DNA from: Chrysomallon squamiferum
Taxonomy: Eukaryota > Mollusca > Gastropoda > Neomphalida > Peltospiridae
Reading direction: 5' to 3'
Length of the DNA stretch: 64,000 nt
NCBI GenBank assembly: GCA_012295275.1
Contig: CM022671.1
Coordinates: 18,691,456-18,755,455 of the forward strand
A model generated the notes under the pieces. It did not search any database and was not told the origin of the DNA. It worked only from the letters and a program-made list of their open reading frames with translations. This document shows positions 12,186 through 23,976 of this stretch, one piece after another (the stretch's first letter is position 1; every line of letters begins with the position of its first letter). A program made the position numbers and the translations under genes.

Positions 12186-15100
12186 TTAAATGTTATAAAG
12201 AGTAACTGCAAACACAGAAAACAGAGGCAGTAAGACATTCGGAAACATAGCTGGTGATGAATTGATGCTTCTTTCTATTTCTGCCATCCGAGCTCTCTTC
12301 TCGTACTCCGGTAAACTGCAGTATGGATATTTGATTCCACTGAAGAACTTTCCGTAAATAGTTTGAACAGATTTGCAATCGCCTGTGACAGGTTCCACAT
12401 AGCATTTGATGAGCCGATCAAAAAAACTGAAAACAAATTTGGTTTGAAAGATGATAAATTCAGTTCATTGTTATAACAAATGGATTATTTTTCTAATATT
12501 AGTTAGTTATTACCCGCCGCAACCATAACATTTCTCAGACGTTACCCATTGTCCAAATCTGTTTCTTATTTACATCATACATCAAACCAATTATACAAAG
12601 ACACCGATATTATTTTTACAATGTGAACAGCATGCATCGTAATAAAACTCCTTCCAATGAGACATGGTCCACTTATGGAATATAACACAAATACAATTAA
12701 ATATTACTGAATAAAATAACATGAAAACAATAATGTGTGATGGTATATTTCAATATTTAACCTTTTGTAAAATGTATTTCTTTCCTGTAAAACATTCCAT
12801 GTAGTGGAACGGGATATAACATGCAATTGAAGTCAGAATGTGTAAGATGATTTTAAAATATTCACTTAGTAAAACCTATTATAACTGAAAAACAGCATTC
12901 GAAAATTAGTAAATTTTGAAGGACTAAAATACAAAACAAATACAAAAAGGTAAAAGGAAAAAAAAAGATAATGTTGAAATGCAAGGTAGTAACTCACGTG
13001 CAAAGTGCATCAAATGTGTACTTAACACTGTGGTAGGAGTTCTGCTGAAGGCTCCGCATGATGTCAGACTTGGCACGGTTTAAGCAGGACGGTGCCGTAC
13101 TAAATAAACTCTTCAGACATGTACTCTTTTCAGAAAATTCTGCATTAGAAGATAAGTTAGTTTCATAGTATAATAAAGTATTGCATTAATATATGTGTAA
13201 ATAATTAACTAACTAAACTGATTAACTCACTAACTAACTAACTAAATAAATAGATAAATAAGTAAATTAACAATAACAGACGTACAGAAAGATCGCTTAT
13301 TGTCTTTAACGACATATAATTATCAGTTAAAACTATATTTACTATTCTGATAAATTTTGCTATCAAACACACATGCGCATGTGCACCATTTTCCTAGAAA
13401 CTAATGAACCTATTTACAACACAAACCTATGCCTGTCCACGTACCATAAGAAGAATTACATATATTACCAATACTAAATTCAGTCATTGTATACAGTTTT
13501 ATCAACAGTAATCATTCAAAACAAGAAACCTCTGAAATACAGTCATCAAAGTCATTCAAGTTGAAATGTTAGCTAGTTCATACAGTCTAACGCTGTCTTT
13601 GTCTATCTCTGTCTTTGTCTATCTCTCTCTCTGTCTCTCTGTTTCTCTCTTTGTGTTTTAATATTCAAGAAAATATGGTTTGGTGCCAAATATTTCCAGT
13701 GTACAATTGTTAAAAATGTATAAAATTATATTTGTTACTTTGGCGATATAAACAGAATATTTTGTAATCGGTACCTTTACTATTGTCACATAAATACTGA
13801 AGACTCTCTCGCCATTTAGTTACGTTAAAGATGAGGTCTAGCAGTTTTCTCTCTGTTGGATTATCACGACATTCGTTAATAGGCCCCTGCATGCAGTCAA
13901 CCACAGACTTCATTGATGATCTCAAATACAAAATATTTACGTTCATTAAATACAAAACACAGACACAGTGTCTGTAATGGATGTACATATATATATGGTA
14001 CGACAAGAACGCGCCATGACAAAACAGTACTGAAATAATGAGTGTTTGTGAAAACATATAGAAAAACCGAAGAAGGATGAATGTAAATTCGGTTTTACCA
14101 AGTAATTTCAAAATAATACTGTTAATAATTAAGATTGTTTTCTGGGTTTTTTAAATTATAAGCTTAACTGTAAGAAATATATAAAGTTTATGAACAATTA
14201 AGAACAATCAACTTTTGAGTAATGTACTTTTAAAAACAGGCACTTTTTGACAAATTTGCTGTTATATTTAACATTGTTACATTTCACATACTGTTGTAGT
14301 CACCTATTTCATTCATATATTCATTCATGTATTTAAGGACTGTTCGCTTAAGAATTACTTACGTCTAACAATTTTCCCGAAAGCTATAATTATTAGAATT
14401 ACCTGCAGAATGTCATGTTATCGTAAAGAGAAAGCTCATTAGAGTAGAGTGGCGATTTGTACATGCAGTTCTGTGTCTCAGAGTTGGCACTGGTGACGTC
14501 ACAGTAGCCATAAACCAGACTCACTGGAAGAAAAACCAATAAATTGAAAGAATGTATAAAAATTTACATCTACGGTTGTTACTGTGGTTTCAGCTGAGAT
14601 TGCCACAGCGATTAATAATAGTTATATAATGGTTGCATAATAGAAAGATACAGATTTGAGGAAAATGACAGCTGCTAAGACTATGGTTGTTGCAAAATAG
14701 TTAGAAATTACGACATTAGTTCTAAAGTAAATAAAACTTGTAAAGCAGTGGTCAGAAATTATGTAGTTAGTTCAGAAGTGGTTAAACTCGTAATGCCGTG
14801 GATAGAATGTACAAAGTTAGTTCAAAAGAGGTTAAAAGTGGTAACGCAATGAATGATGAGAAATTATGACGTTAATTTTAAGAATGATTAAATCTAGTGG
14901 TAAATCGTCTCCCTGGGCTCTTTAGTCTTTTACTTAAACACGTCGCGGACATCCCTGAAGTCAGCAGAGTGTAGCTGACAAAAATTAATTAACAGGTTAA
15001 TTACGAAATGTTAAACTGTATTAAAGAAAGCTGTTTAGGTAAATATTAAATATGTTACGGATATTTTCAAAAACTGTACCTTAAAAGTAAAACAATATAA

Positions 15101-16162
15101 AATATTATAATAAGTAAAAAAAAAATAGCTACCAGCAGATTCTAAAGAAGGTAGGTATAATGCGATCCGTTTCTTAGTGAATAAGTTAGGACCAATTTTC
15201 TAAGTTAAAGAAACACAGAAAACAGTAGGCCTACATCTAAATATCGCAGAGGAAACTGTCCACAGCTTGAGTGAGGTCCTATAAGGGTTTTGCGAAGGGC
15301 CCTACTACGTTTACCGTCATATATGTCCATAATTATTATAATGGGAAACAAAAAAAGAAGAAAATATCTATGAACACAAAAAGGATTTAACAAATGTGGA
15401 CCTAGCTACTGAAATCTGTAACAGAATGTGATAAATAAATTCTTAAGAAAAATAAAATAAAGAAATAAAAAAAGAACCGAGTAATGACATTTAACACTAT
15501 CTTCACTAATTTGTCCGATAAAATTAACATCGATTTTTAATAATGTTGGATTATGATGATCATTAGTACCGATGTTGATAATTTACATTTCATGAGACTA
15601 ATAGGTGAGATTTACTTAAATAAAAAAAAAATTCTTTGTATGAAAAAATAATTTTAGATCTAATGACTTATATTGTCTTTTTGTCTTTTTCTCCCCAGAG
15701 TCAAAATTTGACATGGTTATAGTAAAATAAACCGTCAATTTAAATGCCGTCGTTTTGGCATCGATCTTGGAATAAATGACCCCAACAGGCAAAGGAGCAG
15801 TTTATACTGCTTGTAATAGCCAGTGCGTATTTAATATCGGATTATTCATTTATATTAAGCGCAAAAATCAGCCCGACTTCCGGAAACCAGGGCATCCAGA
15901 GTGAACAAGTGTTAAGTTCATTAAACATTTCTCTCAATGACAACTTTATGTCTTGGTTCTCAAACATTCATCTGATATGCACACACGCGCACACCCGCAC
16001 ACAAACTGCGATAACACTAAGAATTTTTGTCAGTATAATTATATTGTTTGCGAAATCCATGTAACACCCTGGCTGAAAATCACCTCTGTACAGCATAACA
16101 ACTACTAGCAAAGGAAGTATTGTTAGGCTGTATTAAAATATAAATAAATAAATAAATACATA

Positions 16163-16203
<41 letters not shown>

Positions 16204-16638
16204 GTGTACACGGAATACTTAAATAATAACAATGCATTAAAAATATCGGACAACCGAGTTTGTTTCTCTTGCTCGTCTAAACCATTGTACGTATAGGAGT
16301 ACCTTTTCTGAAAACCAGAGTTGGATAGTACCTTTTCTGAAAACCTACTCGTCGAACACAGTTAACTTATTTTAAAGATTTATCATTACTACTTTTTTCA
16401 AAATGAAATTTGATATACTTGTATATTTCAGATCTTAAGTGATATGACCTTTTGAGAATTAATCAATCAGTTTCAGATTTTTTGGACCTCAAAAGGCGAA
16501 CGAAATAGACTGTCATGTTTTTATTCCGGGTATGCATTTTTGATTTAAAGCTGCTCTTTAACCAGCTAGAAGTTGGTCATTTTATTTATTAAGAAATACA
16601 TATATATTTCTTAGTAAATAAAATTGCGAACTTCTAGG

Positions 16639-16681
<43 letters not shown>

Positions 16682-16839
16682 CCAGTATCTACATTTTTAA
16701 CTATTTGAATTTTCTTAAACACGCTAAAATAAGAAAGATTAATTTGAACCAAAATATATATTTTCAAAACTTTAAGCTATTATTTACCTGTCGCCAAAGG
16801 AATAACAAATAGCACTGTTACGATCGTGACTCTTCCCAT
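12186..16839 (-). CDS. secreted 12-cysteine, predicted GPI-anchored protein (family member 2)
   Basis: Coding exons in transcription order: 16839-16788, 14523-14403, 13920-13775, 13139-12998 and 12426-12186. They total 702 nt (233 aa) with intron phases 1-2-1-2, the same as the plus-strand member. The signal peptide is MGRVTIVTVLFVIPLAT. All 12 mature cysteines are present, three per exon. N-glycosylation motifs are NMT (exon 2), NVT (exon 3) and NSS (exon 5). The C-terminal hydrophobic tail ends AVTLYNI after a serine-rich stretch, consistent with GPI attachment. All splice sites are canonical, so this copy looks functional. Against the 24-29 kb copy it differs at 29 coding nucleotides, 28 of them in amino-acid-changing codons. 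Exon 2 is the most divergent part. The receptor or ligand it serves is not evident from sequence. Confidence 0.82.
14905..14982 (+). pseudogene. 3' remnant of the 44-codon transmembrane ORF of units 2/3
   Basis: This matches the last ~26 codons of the ORFs at 27166-27300 and 39246-39380 (phase-preserved end, stop TGA). Here the upstream ~520 bp, including the start, is missing, and one arginine codon has become cysteine. Confidence 0.6.
15746..16117. other. ~370-bp segment present only in unit 1
   Basis: Units 2 and 3 read straight from TTTAAATG into GAAGTATTGTTAGG, whereas unit 1 has ~370 bp between these points. It includes a CA-rich tract near 15980-16003. It is either an insertion in unit 1 or a deletion shared by units 2 and 3. 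No clear target-site duplication was identified. Confidence 0.6.
16163..16203. repeat. (AAT)n microsatellite
   Basis: An orthologous tract occurs in unit 3 (about 40369-40422) and a much shorter one in unit 2 (about 28297-28309). Confidence 0.9.
16291..16343. repeat. 32-bp tandem repeat, unit 1 (about 2 copies)
   Basis: The repeat core is GGAGTACCTTTTCTGAAAAC, followed by a segment ending GTTGGATA. Unit 2 has four copies (28618-28734) and unit 3 has two (40723-40775). It lies in intron 1 of the 12-Cys genes. Confidence 0.8.
16645..16679. repeat. (GT)n microsatellite
   Basis: In intron 1 of family member 2, close to exon 1. Equivalents lie at 29040-29077 and 40985-41029. Confidence 0.9.
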
Positions 16840-17595
16840 ATTAAATACTTTATTATGAGTTAATTCCTGTATGGTCTCGATGAATTGCAAGCCCTCTCCG
16901 AAATGCAAATATTTGTCGTCCTTGTGGAATTTAATTTAAAAATAAAAAAGTCACGTACTTTTCCAAAAATAGTTCGGCCTAAGTCACTCCTCCATGAACG
17001 ATTGATTTACATTTAAACTCTTTAACAAAATTATGGTTAATTTACATCAGCATTCACACGTATGTTTTACTTTATAAGAGGATAAATTCATCCTTTCGTT
17101 TTTGGATAATGTTTGTTCAATGCATCAAAATGTGATTTCAATACACGCGTTCGATATGACAAATGGTGTTCTTTTCATTACTCAAAGCGACAGGGCGTTT
17201 GCAACTAAAACATTACCCAGTTTTATCACTTTATTTTAATTTATTTGGAAGCAACAGTCATTTACAAAAACGTGCTAAACTTTTTTTCGTTAAGTATCTG
17301 GATCGGTCCCACTGGCTCGACCCGTTTGGATTACGGTGAATTTTTTGGTATTGCGCAATTGTACTCCATCCTGGATTAACTTGGAAAAACCGGTTTATAC
17401 AGGATTATATGTTCTTTTGTAACGTGTTTTTTAATAAGAAAAACGTATTTATAAATGACAAATATTGTAAAATACAAAATAAAAGAGAATGCAAAGAAAT
17501 TGTTTTGTAAAGTGTATTTATCTTGGAGATCAGACAAATCATTTTAATGCCTTTGGCTGGAGTTACAGCCTTTATCGACTCCTTTAGCTTAAATG

Positions 17596-17680
<85 letters not shown>

Positions 17681-18683
17681 CGAGAGAGAGAGAGAATGTC
17701 TTTGTTTCGCTCAGTTGTGCATAATCTTTATAATAATTCTTTCGTATTATTACTATTCTTATTCTATGATGACCATCATGATGATAATGATTAAGAAGGG
17801 TAACTTAAAAGAGACAACTATCACTATTTTTATTAATATGTGATATAATTTTAGTAATTATCATCTCTGAACATTCCAAAAATGTTTTTATCATTAAACA
17901 GAACACAGATTATCAGCCAAGGGTACGTGAACTCAACAGTCATGTTCAAACTTGTTACAGGAATTTAGTGGTAAAAGAAAAACAGCAGAAAGACACAAGC
18001 ACTGACATACACTGTTCTCCTTTGTAATAAATGTTGACTTTTCTGATGACAAAGCCCTTCTGTCTCATACTCTCAGTGACATCAACAAACAATTAGGGCT
18101 GAAAATATACACAAGTGACAAACAGACAAAAAACAAAAAAAATATGTTCAGAAAAAATTTATGTCAATCTATTTTGATAAAAAAAGAAAAAAAAAAGAAA
18201 AAAAGAACTGCATTTATCTTACAAACATATCTGCAGACATAGAGGAAATAACTTCAGTATCAACAATCCCATAACAAATCCAGGTCCACATTCTCTTTGG
18301 AGATCGACATTTTATTCAAGAAAATAAAACTGAAGCTGCATCCTATCAACTCTCCTTTATAGCTCCCAGTAATGGTGGTCAACAGAAAATGATTTAAAAC
18401 TCACAAAGCTTTCAAAACATAATGAGAATATTCCTACGAGAGAAAATATTAAAACACAGATAAATAAAATAAAAAAATTAATGAGTTTGAAATTACCAAA
18501 CAAAACAAAATGAACAACATGAATCACCATTATGCAAAGCATAACATTAACTTTTGATATTCAAAAGTTGCCACTTTGTACAGATTCTAAAATAAACTTT
18601 CTCAATTTAATTCAAATTACATGATCATACCTTTTATGAGCAGTAGTTATAACAATATTAGGCTGGTTAATTTTTTGCTTATA
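16840..18683. other. divergent intergenic region of unit 1, 5' part
   Basis: Upstream of family member 2 there is no gene. It contains a compound (TA)n-(GA)n microsatellite (about 17599-17695) that also occurs in unit 2 (30036-30150). The GA part is absent from unit 3. The region between family member 2 and the TMEM243 fragment must hold the promoters of both, but no core promoter motif could be fixed. Confidence 0.5.
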
Positions 18684-19017
18684 CAGGTACCGGAACAATT
18701 ATCCGGACTCCTTGGGTCCTGAGGCATTCCGGATTTCTGGGTTTTCCGGTTTTGTGGTACCAAGGCATCTAAATACGTAAATAATTAGGCATAAACATTT
18801 TAAAATTAAAAACATAAAGAAAATTGAAAATACTGTGGCGATTCGACAGGTAAACAGTGCGGCGAGTGAATGAACGCCACGCGGCTTGAAAGAGTAGTTC
18901 CGGTCTGGTGAAGACAACACCCGCGCGCGCGAGAACTATGAAAATAGCGTCGGGAAAAAACTTCAGGTTTTCTGGTCTTTCCGGATTTAGGACGCCGGAT
19001 AATTGGTCCAGGACCTG
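18684..19017. mobile_element. 334-bp MITE, pogo/Tigger-like TIRs, TA target duplication (unit 1)
   Basis: The left end CAGGTACCGGAACAATTATC and right end GATAATTGGTCCAGGACCTG are imperfect inverted repeats of ~24 bp or more. The element is flanked by TA on both sides (18682-18683, 19018-19019), the target preference of Tc1/mariner-pogo elements. It has no transposase. The ORFs at 18769-19110 are incidental. A same-length copy lies at the matching place in unit 2 (31117-31450). Unit 3 has a ~1.7-kb deletion here. Assignment to pogo/Tigger rests on the CAGG-type end and TA duplication only. Confidence 0.65.
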
Positions 19018-20190
19018 TAGGGTACCTGTAGTGTACTTAATTAAATGGCCAGTCATGACCGACTTCACACTGGCTTCACCGATGTACAGTGGAAGATCTG
19101 GATAATTCATCTGGATAATTCAACACACATTTGGTTTCAGTTTTTAGAATACATGTGAGCAGTAATTTCTTGAAATGAAATCTGAAAAGAGGATGAATAA
19201 ACACATATTTTTGCAGTTTTTTGACTGTTGCATTTGGAAACACAGGGTCAAGAATGGCTACGAATTGTGATAGGTCACAAAGTGGTCAACAGAAAGAAGT
19301 GATGGTCCCCTCTTTTGCACCCTAAGAGTTATTTTGCAAGAATAGGATTACCTAACTAAATTATTAGCCTTTTACAAGTCTTTTATGTTATAAAGATGCA
19401 TGACTTTAACATTAATATACATTGTCCATTTCAAAATAATAATAATAAAAAAAAATAAAAATAAAAATATATCTCACAAAGAAAACTTTGGAGACAGAGA
19501 ATTTGTATTTATTTGGTATATTCTAAAATGGCTATTAACTGTTCTATTAATTAAACATTAATGTACTTGTAAAATTAAATTATACTGTAAAGAATACATA
19601 ATTGTTGGAGTTTTTGTTGTTGTTTTTCTTTTTTATTATTAGTGTTTCAGAGGTCCTTCACAAAATGTCCTATTTGAAATGTTAATGATTTAACAGATGC
19701 TATAAATTTTCTTAAATGTTTGAAACAAGATCATCAGTTTTTATTTGCATATATTTAGAATCAGACTGTTTTTGCAATCACATCATCAAACTCTTTGGTG
19801 TATTAAACATATAGACCTAAATAATGTAAAATAAAATGTACATTCACCATTCAAATACGTAAACGTGCATTACTTATCTGCATGTGATGAGATAGAAACA
19901 GACATACTTATGTAAGTATAGACTACATAGTACACACAGATAAATATATACATATGTATGTATATCACTATTTAGGATGGAAGTAGCATTGATGTACGAA
20001 TAAAAATGAACTTTTTTAAATAAAACAAATTAATAATGAAAATTAATGACAAACTGAAATAAACTATATTGCGATGAGAGTTTTATTCTTGTAGCTGCCG
20101 TTTCGTTTCTTGCAGATATACTTTTATAACCTATATCCTATTATGCATTACGCCAAAATATTCATATAATTGACTGGTATCACTGCGGAT

Positions 20191-20316
20191 ATGGCGCTAC
20201 ATCGAATGGAAATCCCTGAAAGGAAGTTGATTTTGGGCATTTTAATTTTCCCGATGATTCTATATACATTAGTGAAAATGGTTGAGTGTTGTGAGAACGC
20301 CATAACGAAGAAGTGA
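20191..20316 (+). CDS. 41-aa predicted single-pass membrane protein ORF (unit 1 copy)
   Basis: ATG to TGA, 42 codons. A charged N-terminus (MALHRMEIPERK) is followed by ~15 hydrophobic residues (LILGILIFPMILYTL) and a short tail with CC and KK. The same ORF is intact at 32648-32773 and 42837-42962, with only one conservative change in the last. A good 3' splice-site sequence (TTTCGTTTCTTGCAG) lies ~90 bases upstream of the ATG. It could be a micropeptide gene or an upstream ORF in the TMEM243 leader. No known small membrane protein was recognised. Flanking DNA is equally conserved between units, so conservation alone does not prove coding. Confidence 0.35.
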   Translation: MALHRMEIPERKLILGILIFPMILYTLVKMVECCENAITKK

Positions 20317-20858
20317 CAGTAAAGACAGATTATAATTACGAATAATAATTGTTATCATGTGATAAATTTAAAATAGAAATGATGAAACAGACATGAAATT
20401 AAAATATGTGCAAATCTATTCAAATAATCATTTATAATAAAATGTTTTAATAATTAAACAATGCAAACCTCACATGAGACGATAATTGTTATTAACAAGT
20501 TCTTTTTTTTTTTTATTATTTATTTAGTTATTAAATTTATTATTATTATTTTTGTTATTATTAATCTTGTTTTGTTTCTTTTCCACTAAAACTGCTTATC
20601 AGTTTCAAATGTTTGTCACATAATGCTTTAATTCACATATGAATGTCGCCAATCTCATTTTTGCAAGGTAAATATCTTCTGATAGAAAGGATTTTTAGTT
20701 TTATTATTATTAACACGTACACACATTCATAAAATTTTAAATTTTATCATTGTAGCATCAATATTCAAAATAAAAATACATTTGACTAGATTCTTACAAG
20801 CTATAATTATAAATGTATAATATATTATATTTATGATATGATTTTTCTCCTCTTACAG

Positions 20859-21777
20859 CATATACCTGGATTGAATAAATTTGAATGTGATGAATTAAAT
20901 CAAAACATACTTGAGTAGATCATTGTATGTGGTGAACCATGAATACCAGACAGTATGATGACCCGGCAGAAATGCCACTCTTTGGTGAACGAAGACCAAT
21001 AGTTAGCTCATAAAGATACTGTCACATGAACATTCAATTTTTGTTGCAGTGGCTTCACGGATCATGAAGTTGTTTGAGACACATGTTTATACATGCATCA
21101 GAATTTATGACAGTTATGTAAAAATGGCAGCAGAAATGGTTATTTATCTTTATGCTATAGAATGAGACAATTAAAAGACAACCAGTAAAGCAGCTCTTAA
21201 AACACCACAGATGATATTTATAAAATTCAAATAAAGATTCAAATATTAATTCTTATTTTCACAACTGTACACTTTGGACTTTGGTGCTGTTTGTAATAAG
21301 ACTTGGTTAAGTGACTGTAATTATTTGTTCCTATTACATACAACACTGCTAGTTATATTATTCAGTACAACACTGATAATAATTAAAGTACACTAATGTA
21401 ATTGCAGCTATTATGAATCAGAATATGTGTATGCTGTGACAACAGTAACATAAAGGATTTAAAATTATATTTTTTTATCAAGATTGAGTTTATTCAGTTT
21501 TTTCCTAATTTACAAAACAGGTTAGTGTTATAACTGAAGTTTACATTTTATAAAAGGATAGGTATTAAGGATGATTTTGATAATTAACCTTTTTAACAAG
21601 CTTTAAAAAAACTATTGAGTCGTAAATAATTATAACCGCACATACACATACACACACACACACTGCTAAAGTATAATTTATTCCATTCCACATATATATA
21701 TATATTAAAAAAAATTGTTTTTGTAGGACCGTCTTATAAATCTGGTTGTTGGTGCTTTTACTGCAGTAGTTGTGCTG
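20859..21777 (+). pseudogene. TMEM243 5' fragment, unit 1 (coding exons 1 and 2 only)
   Basis: A duplicate of the first two TMEM243 coding exons. Exon 1 starts at an AG acceptor at 20858, has its ATG at 20939 and ends at 21001 before GTTAGC. Exon 2 is 21727-21777. Both exons are open and splice-compatible and encode MNTRQYDDPAEMPLFGERRP, then DRLINLVVGAFTAVVVL. The exon 1 donor context is slightly weaker (ATA|GT) than in unit 3 (ATG|GT). The remaining exons exist only at 45824-46491. This fragment can make full-length protein only by splicing over ~24 kb across units 2 and 3. Confidence 0.75.
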
Positions 21778-22942
21778 GTAAGTAATGTCTTGAATATTTA
21801 CTAGATTCTTTCTGTCATTTCATGCAAATCATCAATAATAAAAATAAAAAAACAACAACACAAGAACAATCTGCTCATACATTAACATTTCGGTACCTAA
21901 CACAAAAGCTTGTAAAATGATTGTGCTAATTATCACATTTTTAAACCAGAACAAATTTATCTTATTATTTTATATGGAAAATGACCCTCCTTTTAAGACT
22001 GCTGTTTTAGATTATAATCAGTAAAATATTTTCCAGTGATTGTTTTTAACCTTTTAAAAAATTACAGTATTAGCAAACTTCAATTTTCTGTTTAAAAGTT
22101 AAGCCATAATTAGTTATTTTATTATGACTGATCACCGTCATTTAATCTGTAGAAATCTACAACAATGCATTTAAAATAAATAACCATGCAGGTACATTCA
22201 GTTTTCAGCAAAATAAGGTCAGCTAGATAAAATTAATGAAACAATGTGAGGTAACATAGAGTTAGCATAAATTAATGAGTCTTTTTAAGAAAAAATAAGA
22301 TGCCTCAACATTTGCTCATTAATTATTCATTTTTAGTTAGAAAGCGTTCATTCACATAATCTCAAGTAGATAAAATTTTGCTAATTGTTAGTTCAGATAA
22401 AATTGCAATCATAATAAAGAAATGTTAAAGTAAATAGGCCACATAAACAGACATTTTGAAGCCTGCTGAATAAAAAATAAATATAAATCTCAAACTTGTA
22501 CTTCTGTCATTATTTAAAAATAGAGGCAACAGGATTGTTAGAAATGGGAATGCCAGAAAAAGGGAAACATAATAATAGAGTTTAAGAAAAATCAAAGCTT
22601 ACTTGCAGGTAAACACACACGAACAGCATTTCACATTTTCATTATTGTGTAAAATGCATGCATTCGTTTATGAAACAACATAAACATTATCATTTAAATT
22701 AATATCCTATGAATATGTTAATGAATTATCCATTAATGATGATGATGGTGATCATGATGATCATGACAAATAAATAAAATAAAATTATAGTAGATGAGGT
22801 TGGAACCTCTCTTGATGACAAATTTTAATCAGGACCATAAAAGGTCTTAATTATAATGGCATTTTTCATAAACATAATAATAACAGTTGTACTTAATGAT
22901 GTCATTATAAAACATGTCAGTGTGAACTGGAAATTTTAGAAA

Positions 22943-23255
22943 ATCATAAGTTAACAAATAAATTACACACCCAAAAGAAATGACCCAAATACGAAGCTAA
23001 TCCACACGGTTCAGTTTCCTTTGTCAATGTACCAAGACACACGTCATGTTGTGATATGATTGCGAAATAAATGTAGACCAGGAAGAACAGTTCAGTGATC
23101 CGTAACCTGTTATAAGATACCTCCAACCTGTCAGCCAACGTGCGTGTTAAACACCACGTTTGAGAAATACGTAAGCGAAATAAAAATGCAGACATGAACA
23201 TTTTTTATATTTTTTTTTATTGTTTTTTTAAAAAATTTTATTATCTATTATTATT

Positions 23256-23290
<35 letters not shown>

Positions 23291-23462
23291 TATTATTACT
23301 ATTATTATTATTATTATTATTATTGTTATTATTGTTATTATTGTTATTATTGTTATTACACAGACGGGTAAATAAAGATAAATTATGACCCGACGTCTCA
23401 TAAATTATTTCACCCTACCCCGTTTGATACATAAAGCAGTGGGTGCTGCTTGACGTCACTAG
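22943..23462. repeat. low-copy boundary repeat, copy 2
   Basis: Direct copy of 11141-11640, including the (ATC)n(ATT)n tract (about 23259-23356). It sits exactly at the unit 1/unit 2 junction. Confidence 0.7.
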
Positions 23463-23632
23463 GCAACGTCGTGCTTAATCTAGTGGTTTCGTCTTCTCCT
23501 ACAGCAACAACAGAAATCAGTAACTGTCACATTCCGCTGGTGTGTTTGCACGGTTTCAAGCTTGAATATCTTAAAAGCCTTTAAATAAGTGCATGCGTGA
23601 GTTGTAGTAGACGTATATACATATACACACAC

Positions 23633-23638
<6 letters not shown>

Positions 23639-23688
<50 letters not shown>
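23639..23688. repeat. (GA)n microsatellite downstream of family member 3
   Basis: Shorter than the equivalent tracts in units 1 and 3. Confidence 0.95.
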
Positions 23689-23689
<1 letters not shown>

Positions 23690-23976
23690 AATACTAAATA
23701 AATAAACAGGAAATACACAGGAAAAAACCAACTTCACTTTTTATTGAAAATATTTGTTTATTAAGAAAATTAAAATTCCCGTGTCTGGTTATTTGTGTAT
23801 ATTTCAGTTTATGCGCATTTGTACATGGTTTTGATTGAGGACCTTATTAAATTTACATTTGTGTGTTTGGTTGAATGCAAAATTATTTGTTAGCATGTCT
23901 GAATATAAAATATTATATTATATTCTTCATATATACAGAATAAATGATCAACCTCTGGGTAGATATCCAGAATTTG

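Larger units (their letters stand above)
11141..22939. repeat. tandem duplication unit 1 (~11.8 kb)
   Basis: This is the first of three direct copies of a block holding, in order, a minus-strand 12-Cys gene, a divergent intergenic region, a 41-codon ORF, and TMEM243 coding exons 1 and 2. Homology to unit 2 is collinear at roughly 95-98% by eye, apart from indels. Unit 1 lacks ~520 bp and ~190 bp near 14905-15000 that units 2 and 3 have, and carries ~370 bp (about 15746-16117) that they lack. At the right edge homology with units 2/3 stops after AAATTTTAG (22931-22939), and the left end of unit 2 follows. Confidence 0.85.

Noticed and set aside
18769-19110. 113-aa minus-strand ORF
   Set aside because: It spans the MITE and its inverted repeats. 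The unit 2 copy breaks the frame.
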